This document shows positions 1 through 11,005 of a stretch of DNA of 64,000 nucleotides, one piece after another; the stretch's first letter is position 1; each line of letters opens with the position of its first letter. Under the pieces are notes generated by a model. It searched no databases and was not told the DNA's origin. It saw only the letters and a list, made by a program, of their open reading frames with translations. The position numbers and the translations under genes are program-made. Source of the stretch: Enoplolaimus lenunculus (lineage: Eukaryota > Nematoda > Enoplea > Enoplida > Thoracostomopsidae); the NCBI GenBank assembly GCA_030248215.1, contig JASANG010003303.1, positions 1 through 64,000 on the forward strand, read 5' to 3'.

Positions 1-74
1 GAGTTTTAGGAAAATCCGTAGCTAGTAAACAAGGAGTAGCAAAATATTGTAGTTCGTTTTATCATAATGGCCAT

Positions 75-504
75 GGTTTCTGTGAACGAGCAGCAAATAT
101 GCGCCAGTTTTTGCTCAAGATTCGCAGTTACAGAAGTTTTGATAGGTGCAATACGCGTTTGAGAGTAAGGGCCTACAGCTAAGCCTGAACAACCTAACTT
201 GACATATGCATTTCAGGTGTGTAAGGTCAGGATTGTGTAAGGTCTGGACTGGTCAAAAACGGGGATTTTCGACCGATCCGAAGGCGGGTGGTTTCTGTGA
301 ACGAGCAGCAAATATGCGCCAGTTTTTGCTCAAGATTCGCAGTTACAGAAGTTTTGATAGGTGCAATACGCGTTTGAGAGTAAGGGCCTACAGCTAAGCC
401 TGAACAACCTAACTTGACATATGCATTTCAGGTGTGTAAGGTCAGGATTGTGTAAGGTCTGGACTGGTCAAAAACGGGGATTTTCGACCGATCCGAAGGC
501 GGGT
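75..504. repeat. Perfect tandem duplication, 2 x 215 bp
   Basis: The block at 75-289 is followed directly by an apparently identical block at 290-504. Each runs from GGTTTCTGTGAACG to CCGAAGGCGGGT. No gene is visible in it. Absence of differences means either a very recent duplication or an assembly stutter. The last 30 bp of the second copy run into the larger dispersed repeat that follows. Confidence 0.9.
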
Positions 505-1653
505 ATGGTCTAGTTTCGGGTTGATCCTGGAACAGTTTAAACACGATTTATGCACTCCTACGGCTCGTGCAAGTCTATACAACGCTATTTTCCGGTTTAC
601 TAGTAACACGCAAGTAATTAACACAAAATATGGAACAAAAGCCCGTTAGTCCCGCTGATGCTAAAATTGCCAAATTTCCCTATTTCTGACGGTTATAGCT
701 TTTGAACGAGGGCCATGCGGCCGAAAAGCACTATAGAAATTATAAGTATTGGGAAACTGCAATTTGTAAGCGAAAAGTGGATCAGATCCGCCAGACACAG
801 CTTACGGGACTGCTACCTAAATCACGTCCGGGCACAATTATAACAATAAACCACAAATTACAAAAATAATAAGTACACGTTTCCTAGGCCTAAAAATTGC
901 TACTCTGATCAAGTAAAATACGCTGATTCCGATTAACTACTTTTTATGTCTCCGTCAAGGCGAGAACTATACGTTTTACGCGACCCGAGAATACTGCTAT
1001 GATTTACGTACAATTAGAAAATCTTTTAAGCACCTTAACTAGCTAAGCTATCGTTCAGACTCTGTTGAACCCAATAATTCCCAATAATGATAAGAATCCA
1101 CAGAATATGGCAAATAAGACAAAACTGGGGCAGAATTGGCAGAAACAGAGGTGCGAAATGGAATGAGCACCTTGAAATTAGTAGGAAACGGGAATGGGGC
1201 GCCTGAAAACATGAAAATAAGTGTATACGAGATCACAAGAAATATGAATTGTGGGAACTGGCACAAAAGGGTCGAGGGGAAAAGAATTTGTAGAAATAGG
1301 GATGCGCAACGCACTGAGCGCATAGAATTTGGTCAGAAAATGGGGTTTTAGTACCTGAAAACACAATATAAAATATATGTAAAAATACACGTAATTGACA
1401 TAAGCGAAATTGGCAGGAATAAGACTAAGTTTGACATGAATTTGGCAGAAATGTTAAAGCACAGTAGTTTTACAAATGAGCAACAGTATGGCAAGGCTAA
1501 AAGGATACCGGTTAAGTACAAATCACGATACTAGGATCGAGACTGAGACGGCTGGACTTCGCATGCCACGGAAACGACATAGCTAGGAGCTCAAGGGACG
1601 CCGAGGGTGGGCACCAGTGTGGCACAGAGTGCACACTGGGGCCCCACCCGACA
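470..1653. repeat. Dispersed repeat family R1, copy A (about 1.19 kb)
   Basis: This block is repeated in diverged form at 1662-2673, so the tandem period is about 1,192 bp. Its last part reappears at 10392-10887. Shared landmarks are GGGTATGGTCTAGTTTC near the start, GAACGAGGGCCATGCGGCCG in the middle and the terminus CCCCACCCGACA. It has no coding capacity that I recognise. Length and tandem arrangement could fit a long terminal repeat or a satellite monomer, but I see no diagnostic ends. Confidence 0.7.
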
Positions 1654-1661
1654 GATTGGTG

Positions 1662-2673
1662 AAAAACGGGGATTGTTGACCGAACCGACGGCGGGTATGG
1701 TCTAGTTTCTGGTCGATCTTGGAACAACTTTAACACAGTTTTACACAATTCTACGGCTCGTATGCGGTTATAAGACACTATTATCCGTTTTATTAGCAAT
1801 TACCAAATGCGCAACGCAAAATGATAACAGCCCGTTAGTCCAGTTTTTAACAAACTATATATTTTCCCGGTTTTTGGGTGCTTACAACTTTTGAACGAGG
1901 GCCATGCGGCCGAAAAGTATTATAACAGTCAAGAGTTTCGGGAAAATACAATGAATACGTAAAATATAAGCGAATTCTGTCACACACAGCGTACGGGACA
2001 GCTAATCGAAAATACGTCTTTGCACAATTACAACAATAATGCACATAATACAAAAATGACAAATATTTATTCCCCAGGCCTAAAAATTAGTATTTTGACT
2101 AATTAAATATACCCAATCCGAATTAATACTTTTTATTGCTCCGTCAAGGCGAGAAATTATAGTTTTTATCCGCCGAAAAGAGCATCCAAAAAATAAACCA
2201 AACACCCAAACCAAACCAAAGAAGCGCCAAGAGAAGAAAAAAATAAGAAAAAAAAAAAAGAAAAAAAGAAACGGGGAAAGGGAAAAAGGAAGAAGGAAGA
2301 GAAAAAAAGGAAAAAGAGGGGAAAAAAGGATTGAACTGAGCGCATAGAATTTGGTAGTAAAATAGGGTTTTAGTACGTGAAAACATAATATGAAATATAT
2401 GTAAAAATGCACGTAAAGGACACAAGTGAAATTGGACCAAAACACAATAAGTTTTATAAGAATTTGGCAGGGATATTAAAGCACAACTGTTTGTCAAATG
2501 AGCAAGTGATATGGCAAGGCTAAAACGATATGTACCGGTTATTTATAAATCACGATACTCCGACCGGGATTGAGACGGGTTAGATTGCATGCCAAAGGAA
2601 TGACATAGCTAGGAGTTCAAGGGACGCTGGGCACCAGTGTGGCACAGAATGCACGCTGGGGCCCCACCCGACA
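1662..2673. repeat. Dispersed repeat family R1, copy B
   Basis: Second tandem copy of the repeat at 470-1653, ending with the same CCCCACCCGACA. Roughly 150 bp in its middle (about 2180-2332) is replaced by a purine-only run absent from the related copy at 10392-10887. That suggests a local sequence error or a simple-repeat expansion. Confidence 0.7.
2180..2332. repeat. Low-complexity A/G tract
   Basis: Almost pure purine sequence (runs of A with GG and GGGG) sits inside repeat copy B where the sister copy at 10460-10560 has ordinary mixed sequence. The texture resembles the homopolymer-rich patch at 52780-53230. An assembly gap-fill or consensus error is as likely as a true simple repeat. 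Confidence 0.6.
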
Positions 2674-2944
2674 TCCCTCTCACTCAAGCTCATGATGTGT
2701 TTCAACATTACACACTGTGCACATACACAAGCTACACCACGTATACCAACAATGCCGTCCCTTGCAATGCAAAGACCGACTGACTAAAAGCCAGAATAAT
2801 TATGCATCGAGAATAAAGATAATAGAAAATGACGAAGAATTTAGTGAATGTCTTTTGGCGAATGTTTTTGTATTTTGCAGATTTGGTTGAATATTTTATT
2901 TCTTTGGTATTTAAGGGTTTCGCTCTTGAGCCCTGAAAACTTGG

Positions 2945-4264
2945 CAGGTTTCGCTCTTCTTCTTCTTCTGCTTCTCAAAGCCACGATCTACTGACCATAG
3001 GCCACGCCAGATTTGAGTCTAGCGCATGCGCGGAGAAAGCGGATAACATTGGCCGGCTCATCAAACAGCACCGTTTCAGACTTGACGGGTAGATATAGGT
3101 GTCGAACACTGTCGCCAATGGGACAGTCCCACAGTGCATGGTTTAGGTCATCCATCTCGTAGTTGCACACTGAGCATCTTGGGTTTGGTGCTTTCCGAAT
3201 GTGATGTAGGTACCAATTGAGGATTGGCGACTTTTCACCACATCTGAGCTGTGCCAAAATTCTCCGTTCCCGTCTTGACAGGTTGGCTTCTTTATCTCTG
3301 TTGGGTGGGGGTCTGATGCCGGCTCTCATCAGTTCGGCTGCCAACTTGTTTCGGTGTATGCGTTTGATGGTAGTTTTAGCCGTCTCGAAATCGATTGGGG
3401 CATCTGATTGTTCCATTCTGTTCCCTTCTCCAGCAAGTTTGTCGGCTTCTTCGTTGCCTTCTATGCCAGCATGGCCAGGGATCCATTGGACAATGACTTT
3501 CTTGACCCTATTGCACACTTCTGACATTGCAGTCCAGAGATTCTCGAAGCTCTTGGTTTTGATTGAGATGATTCCTCCATTGAGGTTCATGACTAGAGAT
3601 TGCGAGTCGGTCAAGATCCATATGACATCCGTGGTTTGCAGTGGCAAGTTTCTCAGTTCGTGCAGTCCTTTTGTCATTGCAGTTTGCTCGGCTTTGTAGC
3701 TGGAAGTAAACCGGCCTGCCGGAAGGCTAAGCCTAATCTCACGGTCCTCCATTTTGATGTAAATACCGGCGCCTCCATTTTCGAATGATTCAATTGCTGA
3801 TCCATCCGTAAACATTGTAATGGTAGGCGGATCTAAGCTACTCAGCGTCGCTTCTGCAGCTTGCTTTCTGGTTTCAGGAGTGTCTGTTTTGCGTGCCTCA
3901 ATCGTTAGCTGACAGTTTGTTTCAAGGTTACTTGGTCTTCTCCATGGGCACATGTTTGGCAGCACGAGTTCTTCTCTTGGCAGTGATTCTAAACCTGTAT
4001 CGGTTGCGATTGCTTTGTCCGTTTCACGCCACGATCGTACAGATTTCAGCCTTTCATTGATAGAGCTATCTGCTGCGGTACGCAAGGGATTCGATGGTGG
4101 CAGTCTTTTAGCTTTTTCGTATGCTGTGGTGGCTAAGATAGCCTTCCGGTTTCGAAGCGGGACAAGGCCAGCCTCATTGAGCGTCTTCTTCTCATTTGAA
4201 CCTGCACACGGTCAAGCTATGATTCTTGCACCGGCTGTTTGTTCCCGTTGCAGTTGTTTCATCC
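2945..4264 (-). mobile_element. 5'-truncated LINE, RNase H and zinc-knuckle end (I/R1-like)
   Basis: The open frame at 2988-4085 (365 codons, minus strand) carries a complete RNase H domain: TDGSA with D94, E133 in YKAEQ, D160 in LTDSQ, and H205...D215 in GHAGIEGNEEADKLA. A C-x2-C-x8-H-x4-C knuckle follows at C304, C307, H316 and C321. This order (RNase H, then knuckle, at the end of ORF2) is known from I, R1 and related non-LTR clades. Upstream to about 4260 the frame continues into reverse transcriptase thumb-like sequence (QREQTAGARIIA) but is broken by one stop. The 3' end has a short AGA-rich tail. A 17-bp near-perfect direct repeat (2928-2944 and 4265-4281, GAGCCCTGAAAAYTTGG) flanks it and looks like the target site duplication. 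The endonuclease and most of the RT are missing, so this is a dead 5'-truncated insertion. Confidence 0.85.
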
Positions 4265-4269
4265 GAGCC

Positions 4270-4480
4270 CTGAAAATTTGGTAATATACCCAATTGTCCT
4301 GGTTATTTGGCTCTTCTGAGCACCTGAAATCCTGTAGTATAACAAATTGCCCTGATTATTGGGCTCTTCCGAACACCTGAAACCCATAGTATAAGCAATT
4401 GTCTTCAGTTTTTGGCTCTTCCGAGCACCTGAGAACCCATAATATAACCACATTGTCCTGAATAACCGTTTTGCCAACGA
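4270..4480. repeat. Minisatellite, about 70-bp unit, three copies
   Basis: Three diverged copies of a unit containing GGCTCTTCCGAGCACCTGA, then CCCATAGTATAA, then AATTGTCCTG. A similar half-unit (CGCTCTTGAGCCCTGAAAAC) lies at 2921-2940 beyond the LINE, so the LINE probably jumped into this array. Confidence 0.7.
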
Positions 4481-4495
4481 AAAATCCAAATAAAC

Positions 4496-4902
4496 TAGGG
4501 ATGTGCCAGATACCAAAATTTCTGCCGATGCCGATTCTTATTTTGAAATTTTGCCGATGCCGATTCCAACTTTCGTACACCATGCTTATTAAACAGATAG
4601 GATACTACATTGCATCATTATATGTAGACTTAAGCCCTAACCATCATAAACGATTATAATTTTAGACGAACGGTTCATTTCAATTAATTTTTTCAAATAC
4701 AAATGCAAGAAAGATATCAGTTATCCTGACCGAACACAGTGATATGCGCAGAAATAAAATTGATAGCATTCAAACGAAATGTTATGTGCAAAAAGTACTG
4801 GCAAAGAATCGGCACGCAATTTTTTTTGCAGTGCACATGCCGATGCCGATACTCACGAAAACTGCCGATTATTGCCGATGCCGATTAATCGGCACATACC
4901 TA
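4496..4902. mobile_element. hAT-type MITE, GCCGATGCCGAT family
   Basis: Inverted ends TAGGGATGTGCC and GGCACATACCTA bound a 407-bp non-coding element. It is flanked by a perfect 8-bp target site duplication AAATAAAC (4488-4495 and 4903-4910). Subterminal GCCGATGCCGATT repeats occur at both ends. Eight-bp duplications and TAGGGATG/CAGGGATG-type ends are the hallmark of hAT transposons. It encodes no transposase. A fragment of the same family lies near 58060-58130. Confidence 0.9.
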
Positions 4903-5070
4903 AAATAAACACACAAAAATGTCCAATGAGACGAATATAAAGAATCGGCAATTTTTGTGCAGTGCAGATGCCGATACTCACCAAAACTGCCGAGTATTAC
5001 CGATGCCGATTAATCGGCACGTCCCTAAAATAAACACAAAAATGACCAATGAGACGAATACAACGCGAAT
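4806..5070. repeat. Tandem duplication of the MITE 3' end plus flank
   Basis: The last ~100 bp of the GCCGAT MITE and about 35 bp of flank (CCAATGAGACGAATA) occur twice with a spacing of about 125-135 bp. The second copy is at roughly 4940-5070. The copies differ at several positions, so the duplication is not very recent. Confidence 0.75.
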
Positions 5071-6223
5071 GAACAAGTAATACCCGAACATATAGCAAAC
5101 AATCCGCGGTTTGTTGTATTGGCTTGTAACCACTGGCACACACGAATGACAACGAAATAATATAAACAATACTGATCAAAGCAAACAAAAAAATTGCCAA
5201 GTGATATGTATGGCCAAAAGACCGCAGACGTCCTGAAACTATGAATAATACACATTGTAACAACAATACTACGTTTCATAACAACAATACAACGCAAATA
5301 TTTTGGGTTTTATTGTCATTACGTCAACGCTTTTTGTAAAATGGTGTGTGAAATATACTATGTGCTGCATATATGGTGACATTGTATGCGCAGGTTACCA
5401 GTATGCCCGAGACAACGTTATGTTGCTCGTGAAGCTAACTGCAGAGGCCGGCCTATAAATGAGGCTCGAGCATTACAGGGGCGGTATCCGACGACGAATC
5501 ATCAAGGGTACAAGTCCACATTGTACGTAATGTACAATATTGGTATAACGTCCAATCCGGTAAATGCCACAATCAGTGGTTACGTCATGTTTGTGTATAG
5601 TTGTGTTATTGAATATAGCTTTATTTAAAATATATGACGTCAAGGCACTATAAAATAATGTGGGCGCTATTTTGCGGCACTTGCGTAGGGATTCAGTTGT
5701 CCCATTCGTGCCGGATGTTTCGGATGCAATTCGTTGCGCGCTCCACGTTCAATGACAAATCCAGGACCGTTGTTGCAAAACGGGTTGTCGTCGTCCATTG
5801 TTGTGATGTGTTGAAAAACTAGAGCAATATGACACATCAAGCGAAACCAGCGTTGACTAGCACTATATAGCATACAATACTAAAGCACTGACACAAATAG
5901 CAAAAGCAACACTTTGTTGGGCAGGAACACTGGGTTGGTGATTGCCTACCTAAGCTAATTGCTAGTAGCTGTGATAAACTAAGTGCACACATAGTGATAA
6001 CTATTGTTATATAGATGCAAACTGGCAAGTCAGTGAAACACTTTGAAATACATACGTACAATAACACATTAACATGCAAACTGATGATTTAGATTTTGTT
6101 ATTTAGTTTTGATTTGTTGGTTATTTTAAAATGAAGAGTGGTTATTTTAAAATGAATTGTTTTTGAAACTAAAATGTGTGTAACTGACACATAATTGAAC
6201 ATAAAGGCATGCCGACCATATAG
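5071..6223. other. No gene or named element recognised
   Basis: About 1.15 kb of AT-rich sequence without a convincing exon, splice pair, RNA gene or repeat end. Short open frames here (for example around 5386-5628) lack any recognisable domain. Confidence 0.5.
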
Positions 6224-6256
6224 TCATTGTGGATCTAATAGTACTAGTAGATATTC

Positions 6257-6409
6257 ACACCGAGGGCAATGCCATACCGCATGCGGCGGTTCCTCAGTTA
6301 AATTAACACACTCCATATGATACCACTCTAAGCAGTAATCGCACTGAATCCAAGTTGTATTTAATCCGTGTGTTGCTTCAGTGTTGAAACTGCGTGTGCA
6401 TGTGTCGCA
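6257..6409 (-). other. PHD-finger part of the gypsy fossil
   Basis: A C4HC3 cysteine/histidine pattern (CDTC, then WIQCDYC, then WYHMEC, then WHCPRC) ends the integrase side of the fossil. PHD fingers commonly read histone H3 tails. In gypsy relatives a chromodomain often sits in this place, so a role in target-site choice is an inference by analogy. Part of the fossil, not a host gene. Confidence 0.75.
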
Positions 6410-8863
6410 TAATGCATCGCTATCTGAGGAAGCGTCGCGTTGGCGAGTCCTAAGCTTGCGCTCATAGTTGGTGTAATCCTCAGCAGAACCTGAAAACAAT
6501 TTAAATTGCCTTTTATTATACCACTTTGGAGGTCTGCTTGGTGTACCAACAGGAATCAACTTGATGTTCGGATCTTTCACATCGACAACTCGGTACAATC
6601 GGTCGAACTCCGGATGAAACTTGTTGGTGATTCGCTTTGGATCGAGTCGTTCGATTTTCTTCATCAACACGAGATCGCCAATCTGAAACTTACGCGTGCG
6701 AGCGCGTCGATCAAAATAATTTTCATAGTTCATTTGTGCTTGTTCGATGTGATAAGCAGCCTTTCCCCATGTGCGAGTTAATTCCTCAAATAATTGCGAA
6801 ATGTATCGTGTGTAACTTTTATCTGAACCGAATAAATTAGAATTTCGCCAGGAATGTTGGGATCGCGTCCATGTACCATGAAATGAGGCGTTTGATCTGT
6901 TGTTGCATGCGGAATCGTGCGATATGCAAATAACGTATCCCATGCTGAATCGTATTGCTCGGACAGCGGATGAAGAATACGAACTAATGTTTGGTTCCAA
7001 CGCTCAACTAACCCGTTGCCTGATGGTGATAAGGCGCTGAATATGCAATACGCGTGCCGATTTCCGTCAGTTCAGATTTAAATAGTTCTGAAATAAACGC
7101 TGATTCCTGGTCAGACAACATAATACGTGGAACGTCATGTCGTGGGATCCACTCATTTATTATATTAATTACCGTCAAGGCAGTTTGATCTGATGTTGCA
7201 TACTCTTCTGCCCATTTTGTGAAGTAATCAACGACACATAATTGTATATATTTCCAGATGTGTCTCAGCCAACAGACCTACGAAATCGATTACGATCATA
7301 TGAAACGGGAAAATTGGCTGAATCGGTTGCAATGGTCCTTTGCGATTTGGACCTTGTCGAAACCGAGAACACGGAATACATGTGTCGATAAACTCTGAAC
7401 TGTCTTTCGTACAATTTGGCCAATAAAACTTACGCGTTAACTTACACAACACCTTCTTTGCACACACATGATTACCGTACTTGGTACTGTGATACAGGCG
7501 CAAGTTTTGCGGAACAACGAGTTGCAATTCGGCAAAGTCGGTTGTTGCCGGAAGCGTCGGTCTTGCAATGTGAAACAAGACTTCATCGAATATGACATAA
7601 TATGGTTCGTGATCTAAGATCCATCGTTTTCGGTGCGATCGATGCCTTCTGGCATTTCTTGCGTTTCAAGATACTGAATCAATTTTTTAAGTACTAATTG
7701 AGTTTTGGTTATGATTATTATTTATATTATTATTATTTCCAACAGCAGCGTCTTCCGCTCTTTCGGCGTCAAGGCACCCTGTAGTATTATTTTCACCATT
7801 AGCAGCGCTGTCCGCTCTTTCGACGTCAAGGCACCCTGCTAAATTATTATGAACAAACACAAAATTTCCTTGTGCTGGAGGCTGTACCACGTTTGGTGGA
7901 AATGCAGCCGAACCGCGAACATATGTGTGATCACTATGTTATACAGCGTCAATATGTGCGGCAATATATCTATCATGTGGACGAGCAATAGACAAAGATG
8001 ATTGTTGAGCTTTGCTTTCCATGTCTAATAGTTCATGATTAATTTCAGACGGTTCATCTGGTAATATTGGTGGTCGCGATAATGCATCAGCGTTAGCATG
8101 ATTCAGTCCTTTCCGATGAACAATTTCGTGGTCATCATGGCCAGTCTTGTTGTAAATAAATTGAGTGAACGTCGTTTGTCAAGTATTTGAACTAAAGCCG
8201 AATGATCAATGATAATTGTTATACAATTGCCAAGCAAATATGGAGGAAATTGTTAGTGGTTTAACAACAGCGAGACACTCTTTCAGTGATCGCGTAACGC
8301 GTTTCGGCGTCGGTTAGTTTACGACTACCATAGCACAAAACACGCTATCTAACGTGAAGGTTTTTTGAGCTAATATGTAGTCTAATCCAGTATCGCCGGG
8401 ATCGTATAGAGGACAAGCGGCTTGGTAAAGTCCGATATGCCAGTATCGGCGCTTCAGTCAGATGGCGTTTTAACGTATTGAATGCGTTTTGACAGTCTAT
8501 AGTACATCGTTCTTTTAATTGGACATTCTTCTTGAGCTTACCGTGTGTTAAATCGTAAAGTGGACTTGCGATTGTGCTGTAGCTTATGATGAACTGACGA
8601 TAATAGCCGGTGAGATCTAAAGCACAAACATCAGTGGCCGTCTTTGGTACTGCACTCTCTAAAATTGCCTTAAACTTTTCAGGATTTGGCGCTATACCGT
8701 CTTCTGATATTTGCTTACCTATAAATATTAATTTCTTTTACGCAGTCACACTTGCTCGGTTTGATTTTAAGACCAGCTTTTCGTAGTCGTTGAAATACTT
8801 GATTGATGTCATAATAGTGATCCCAGATTGTTGGCGAATTTATGATCACGTCGTCAAGATAAT

Positions 8864-9967
8864 GTCGCTCACACGTTACCATACGTGCACTCGGCACATC
8901 GATTGTCCCCCGATACTGTTTTAAAAAAGCTAGCTGTACTGTTATTGCGTAACTGTGTGCGGAAATTTTATCTCTAAATAAAAAATGTCCGCATAGAGTT
9001 TATTGCGTTGACGGACATTTTGTATACTGTTTGCGCTTCATGTTAATATTAAATATAGAGTTGCGTGAATTTTCGGACTTTGTCGTTACAGTCTAAAAGG
9101 TGTCGCCGGAAAGTGTTAAATAAGGTAATTGATTTACTGCGTAATTTTGAATTTCCCGCCAAAATTTGAATTTTCCCGCCAAAATTTGTATTTGCCACCA
9201 AAATTTGAATTTCCCGCCAAAATTTGGATTTTGCTGACAAAATTTGAATTTTCGGCCAAAATTTGAATTTTGCCGCCAAAATTTGAATTTTGCCGCCAAC
9301 ATTTGAATTTTGCGCTAAAATTTGAATTTTCCCGCCAAAATTTGAATTTAATACAAAAAATTGATCTTTCCCGCCAAAATTTGAATTTGCCGCCAAAATT
9401 TGAAGTTTCTCGCCAAAATTTGAATTTGCCGCCGAAATTTGAATTTTCCCGCCTAAATTTGAATTTGCCGCCAAAATTTGATTTTTGCCGCGAAAGTTTG
9501 AATTTCGCGCCAAAATTTGAATTTTCCCCCAAAATTTGAATTTCCCGCCAAAATTTGTATTTTCCTACCAAAACTTGAATTTCCCGCCCAAATTTGAATT
9601 TTCCCGCCTAAATTTGAATTTTCCCGCCAAAATTTGAATTTCCCGCCGAAATTCGAATTACCCGCCAAAATTTGAATTTTCCCGTCAAAATTTGAATTTC
9701 CCCGCTAAGGTGTCCCTAATGTGTCTATAATATAAAAATATTGTCCACTACACTATTTTTCTAACATTTCAATGTCCTAGACAGTGTCACTGCAAAACAG
9801 TTTTGTCCGGATAGAGTTTCCGTGAAACTCTATGATTTCCGCGAACGGCGGTGATACTGTTGGAAAATGAAGGGTTTCGATAAAACATAAGCCGGACAAG
9901 CTATTGAATTTCTTTTGGGAGGGGACATTTCGTGTGCCGAGTGCACGTATGGTAACGTGTGAGTGAC
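8864..9967. repeat. Insert in gypsy fossil bounded by a 35-bp inverted repeat
   Basis: The arms at 8864-8898 and 9933-9967 are reverse complements with one mismatch (core TACCATACGTGCACTCGGCA). Between them lie non-pol DNA and the 20-bp minisatellite. The arms themselves look like RT-region sequence, so the inserted block may have arrived with a local inversion. Confidence 0.65.
9140..9715. repeat. Minisatellite, about 20-bp unit (TTTCCCGCCAAAATTTGAA)
   Basis: Roughly 29 imperfect copies of a 19-20-bp unit. About eleven copies keep TTTCCCGCC exactly, which matches the E2F consensus TTTSSCGC. Others read TTGCCGCC. Several reading frames are open through it only because the unit contains no stop codon. 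The long peptides rich in FGGKFKFWREN are a by-product, not genes. Confidence 0.9.
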
Positions 9968-10391
9968 ATAACACAGATAGAACTCCATGAGCAAACCTGA
10001 AAGAGTCATTTGCATCATGCGCTGAAATGTTGCTGGAGCATTACAATGTCCGAATGGCATCGACGTGAATTCAAATAGACCTTCATGACAGATGAAGGCT
10101 GTCTTTTCGATGTCTGCCTCATCCATTGGCACTTGTTAATAGCCGGATCGCAGATCGATAGTTGAGAAGTATTTTGCGCCGTTCACCGCATCAAGAGTCT
10201 CGTCAATGCGTGGTAATGGAAACCGATCCTTCTTTGTGATAGCGTTGAGTGGTCGATAATCGACGCAGACACGGTCGGTTCCATCCTTTTTCTTCGCCAA
10301 TACAACCTGAAATGCCCAAGGTGTTTTCGATGGACGAATTTCGCCTTGGTCTAGCATTTCTTCAATACTTTTGCTGAGTGTTTAACGTTTT

Positions 10392-10887
10392 CCAAACGGT
10401 ACTCGATAGATACGCCCAATCCGAATTAATACTTTTTATTGCTCCGTCAAGGCGAGAAATTATAGGTTTTATCCGTCCGAAAATGATGCTATCTAAAATG
10501 TATAAACTGCAATCAACAACGCACAAACCGCTAGCTAAGCTACCATAAGAATGCCCCGAAATTTGGTAAGAAAATAGGGTTTTAGTACCTGAAAACACAA
10601 TATGAAATATATGTAAAAATACACGTAAAGGACACAAGTGAAATTGGACAAAAGCACAATAAGTTTTATAAGAATTTGGCAGGGATATTAAAGCACAACT
10701 GTTTGAGAAATGAGCAAGTGATATGGCAAGACAAATGATACGGGTTATTTATAAATCACGATACTCCGACCGGGACTGAGACGGGTTAGAGATTGCATGA
10801 CAAAGGAATGACATAGCTAGGAGCTGAAGGGACGCCGAGGGTGGGCACCAGTGTGGCATAAAGTGCACACTGAGGCCGCACCCGACA
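10392..10887. repeat. Dispersed repeat family R1, copy C (partial)
   Basis: Last half of the repeat seen at 470-1653 and 1662-2673, in the same orientation, ending in CCGCACCCGACA. It interrupts the 5' side of the gypsy fossil and lies directly upstream of the first TELO2 exon found. Confidence 0.7.
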
Positions 10888-11005
10888 AGCTGTTGCAGAA
10901 CAGCTTATATCTGGCCCTGAGCAGGTAGATGTGTAATAATTGTATATGTGTGCATCTCTATGTATGTTTTAGATTTATGTAAATCACATTATATACCTGC
11001 TCGCC

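Larger units (their letters stand above)
6224..10357 (-). mobile_element. Gypsy-type LTR retrotransposon fossil (pol region)
   Basis: Minus-strand pol fossil in the usual Ty3/gypsy order: reverse transcriptase (10357 down to about 9980, resuming about 8900-8700, recognisable by the YRPLN, IDLRSGY and SMPFG-type motifs and a YLDDV-type catalytic box), an RNase H region (about 8690-7950), an integrase zinc-binding and core region (about 7600-6850), and the integrase C-terminal region (6780-6450). A PHD finger follows at about 6257-6409. The element is split by unrelated DNA at about 8900-9980 and is cut at its 5' side by a dispersed repeat at 10392-10887. I see no LTRs and no gag. It is clearly broken, with about ten or more interruptions, and is old. 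Confidence 0.85.

Noticed and set aside
470-2673. Pair of LTRs of a retrotransposon
   Set aside because: The two copies are directly adjacent with no internal region between them, and no primer-binding site or clear TG/CA ends are seen. Left as an unclassified repeat.
3217-3699. 160-codon plus-strand frame
   Set aside because: Antisense shadow of the LINE RNase H frame, without features of its own.
9049-9668. Reading frames of 90-154 codons in both strands as genes
   Set aside because: Products of the stop-free 20-bp minisatellite, open on both strands at once.
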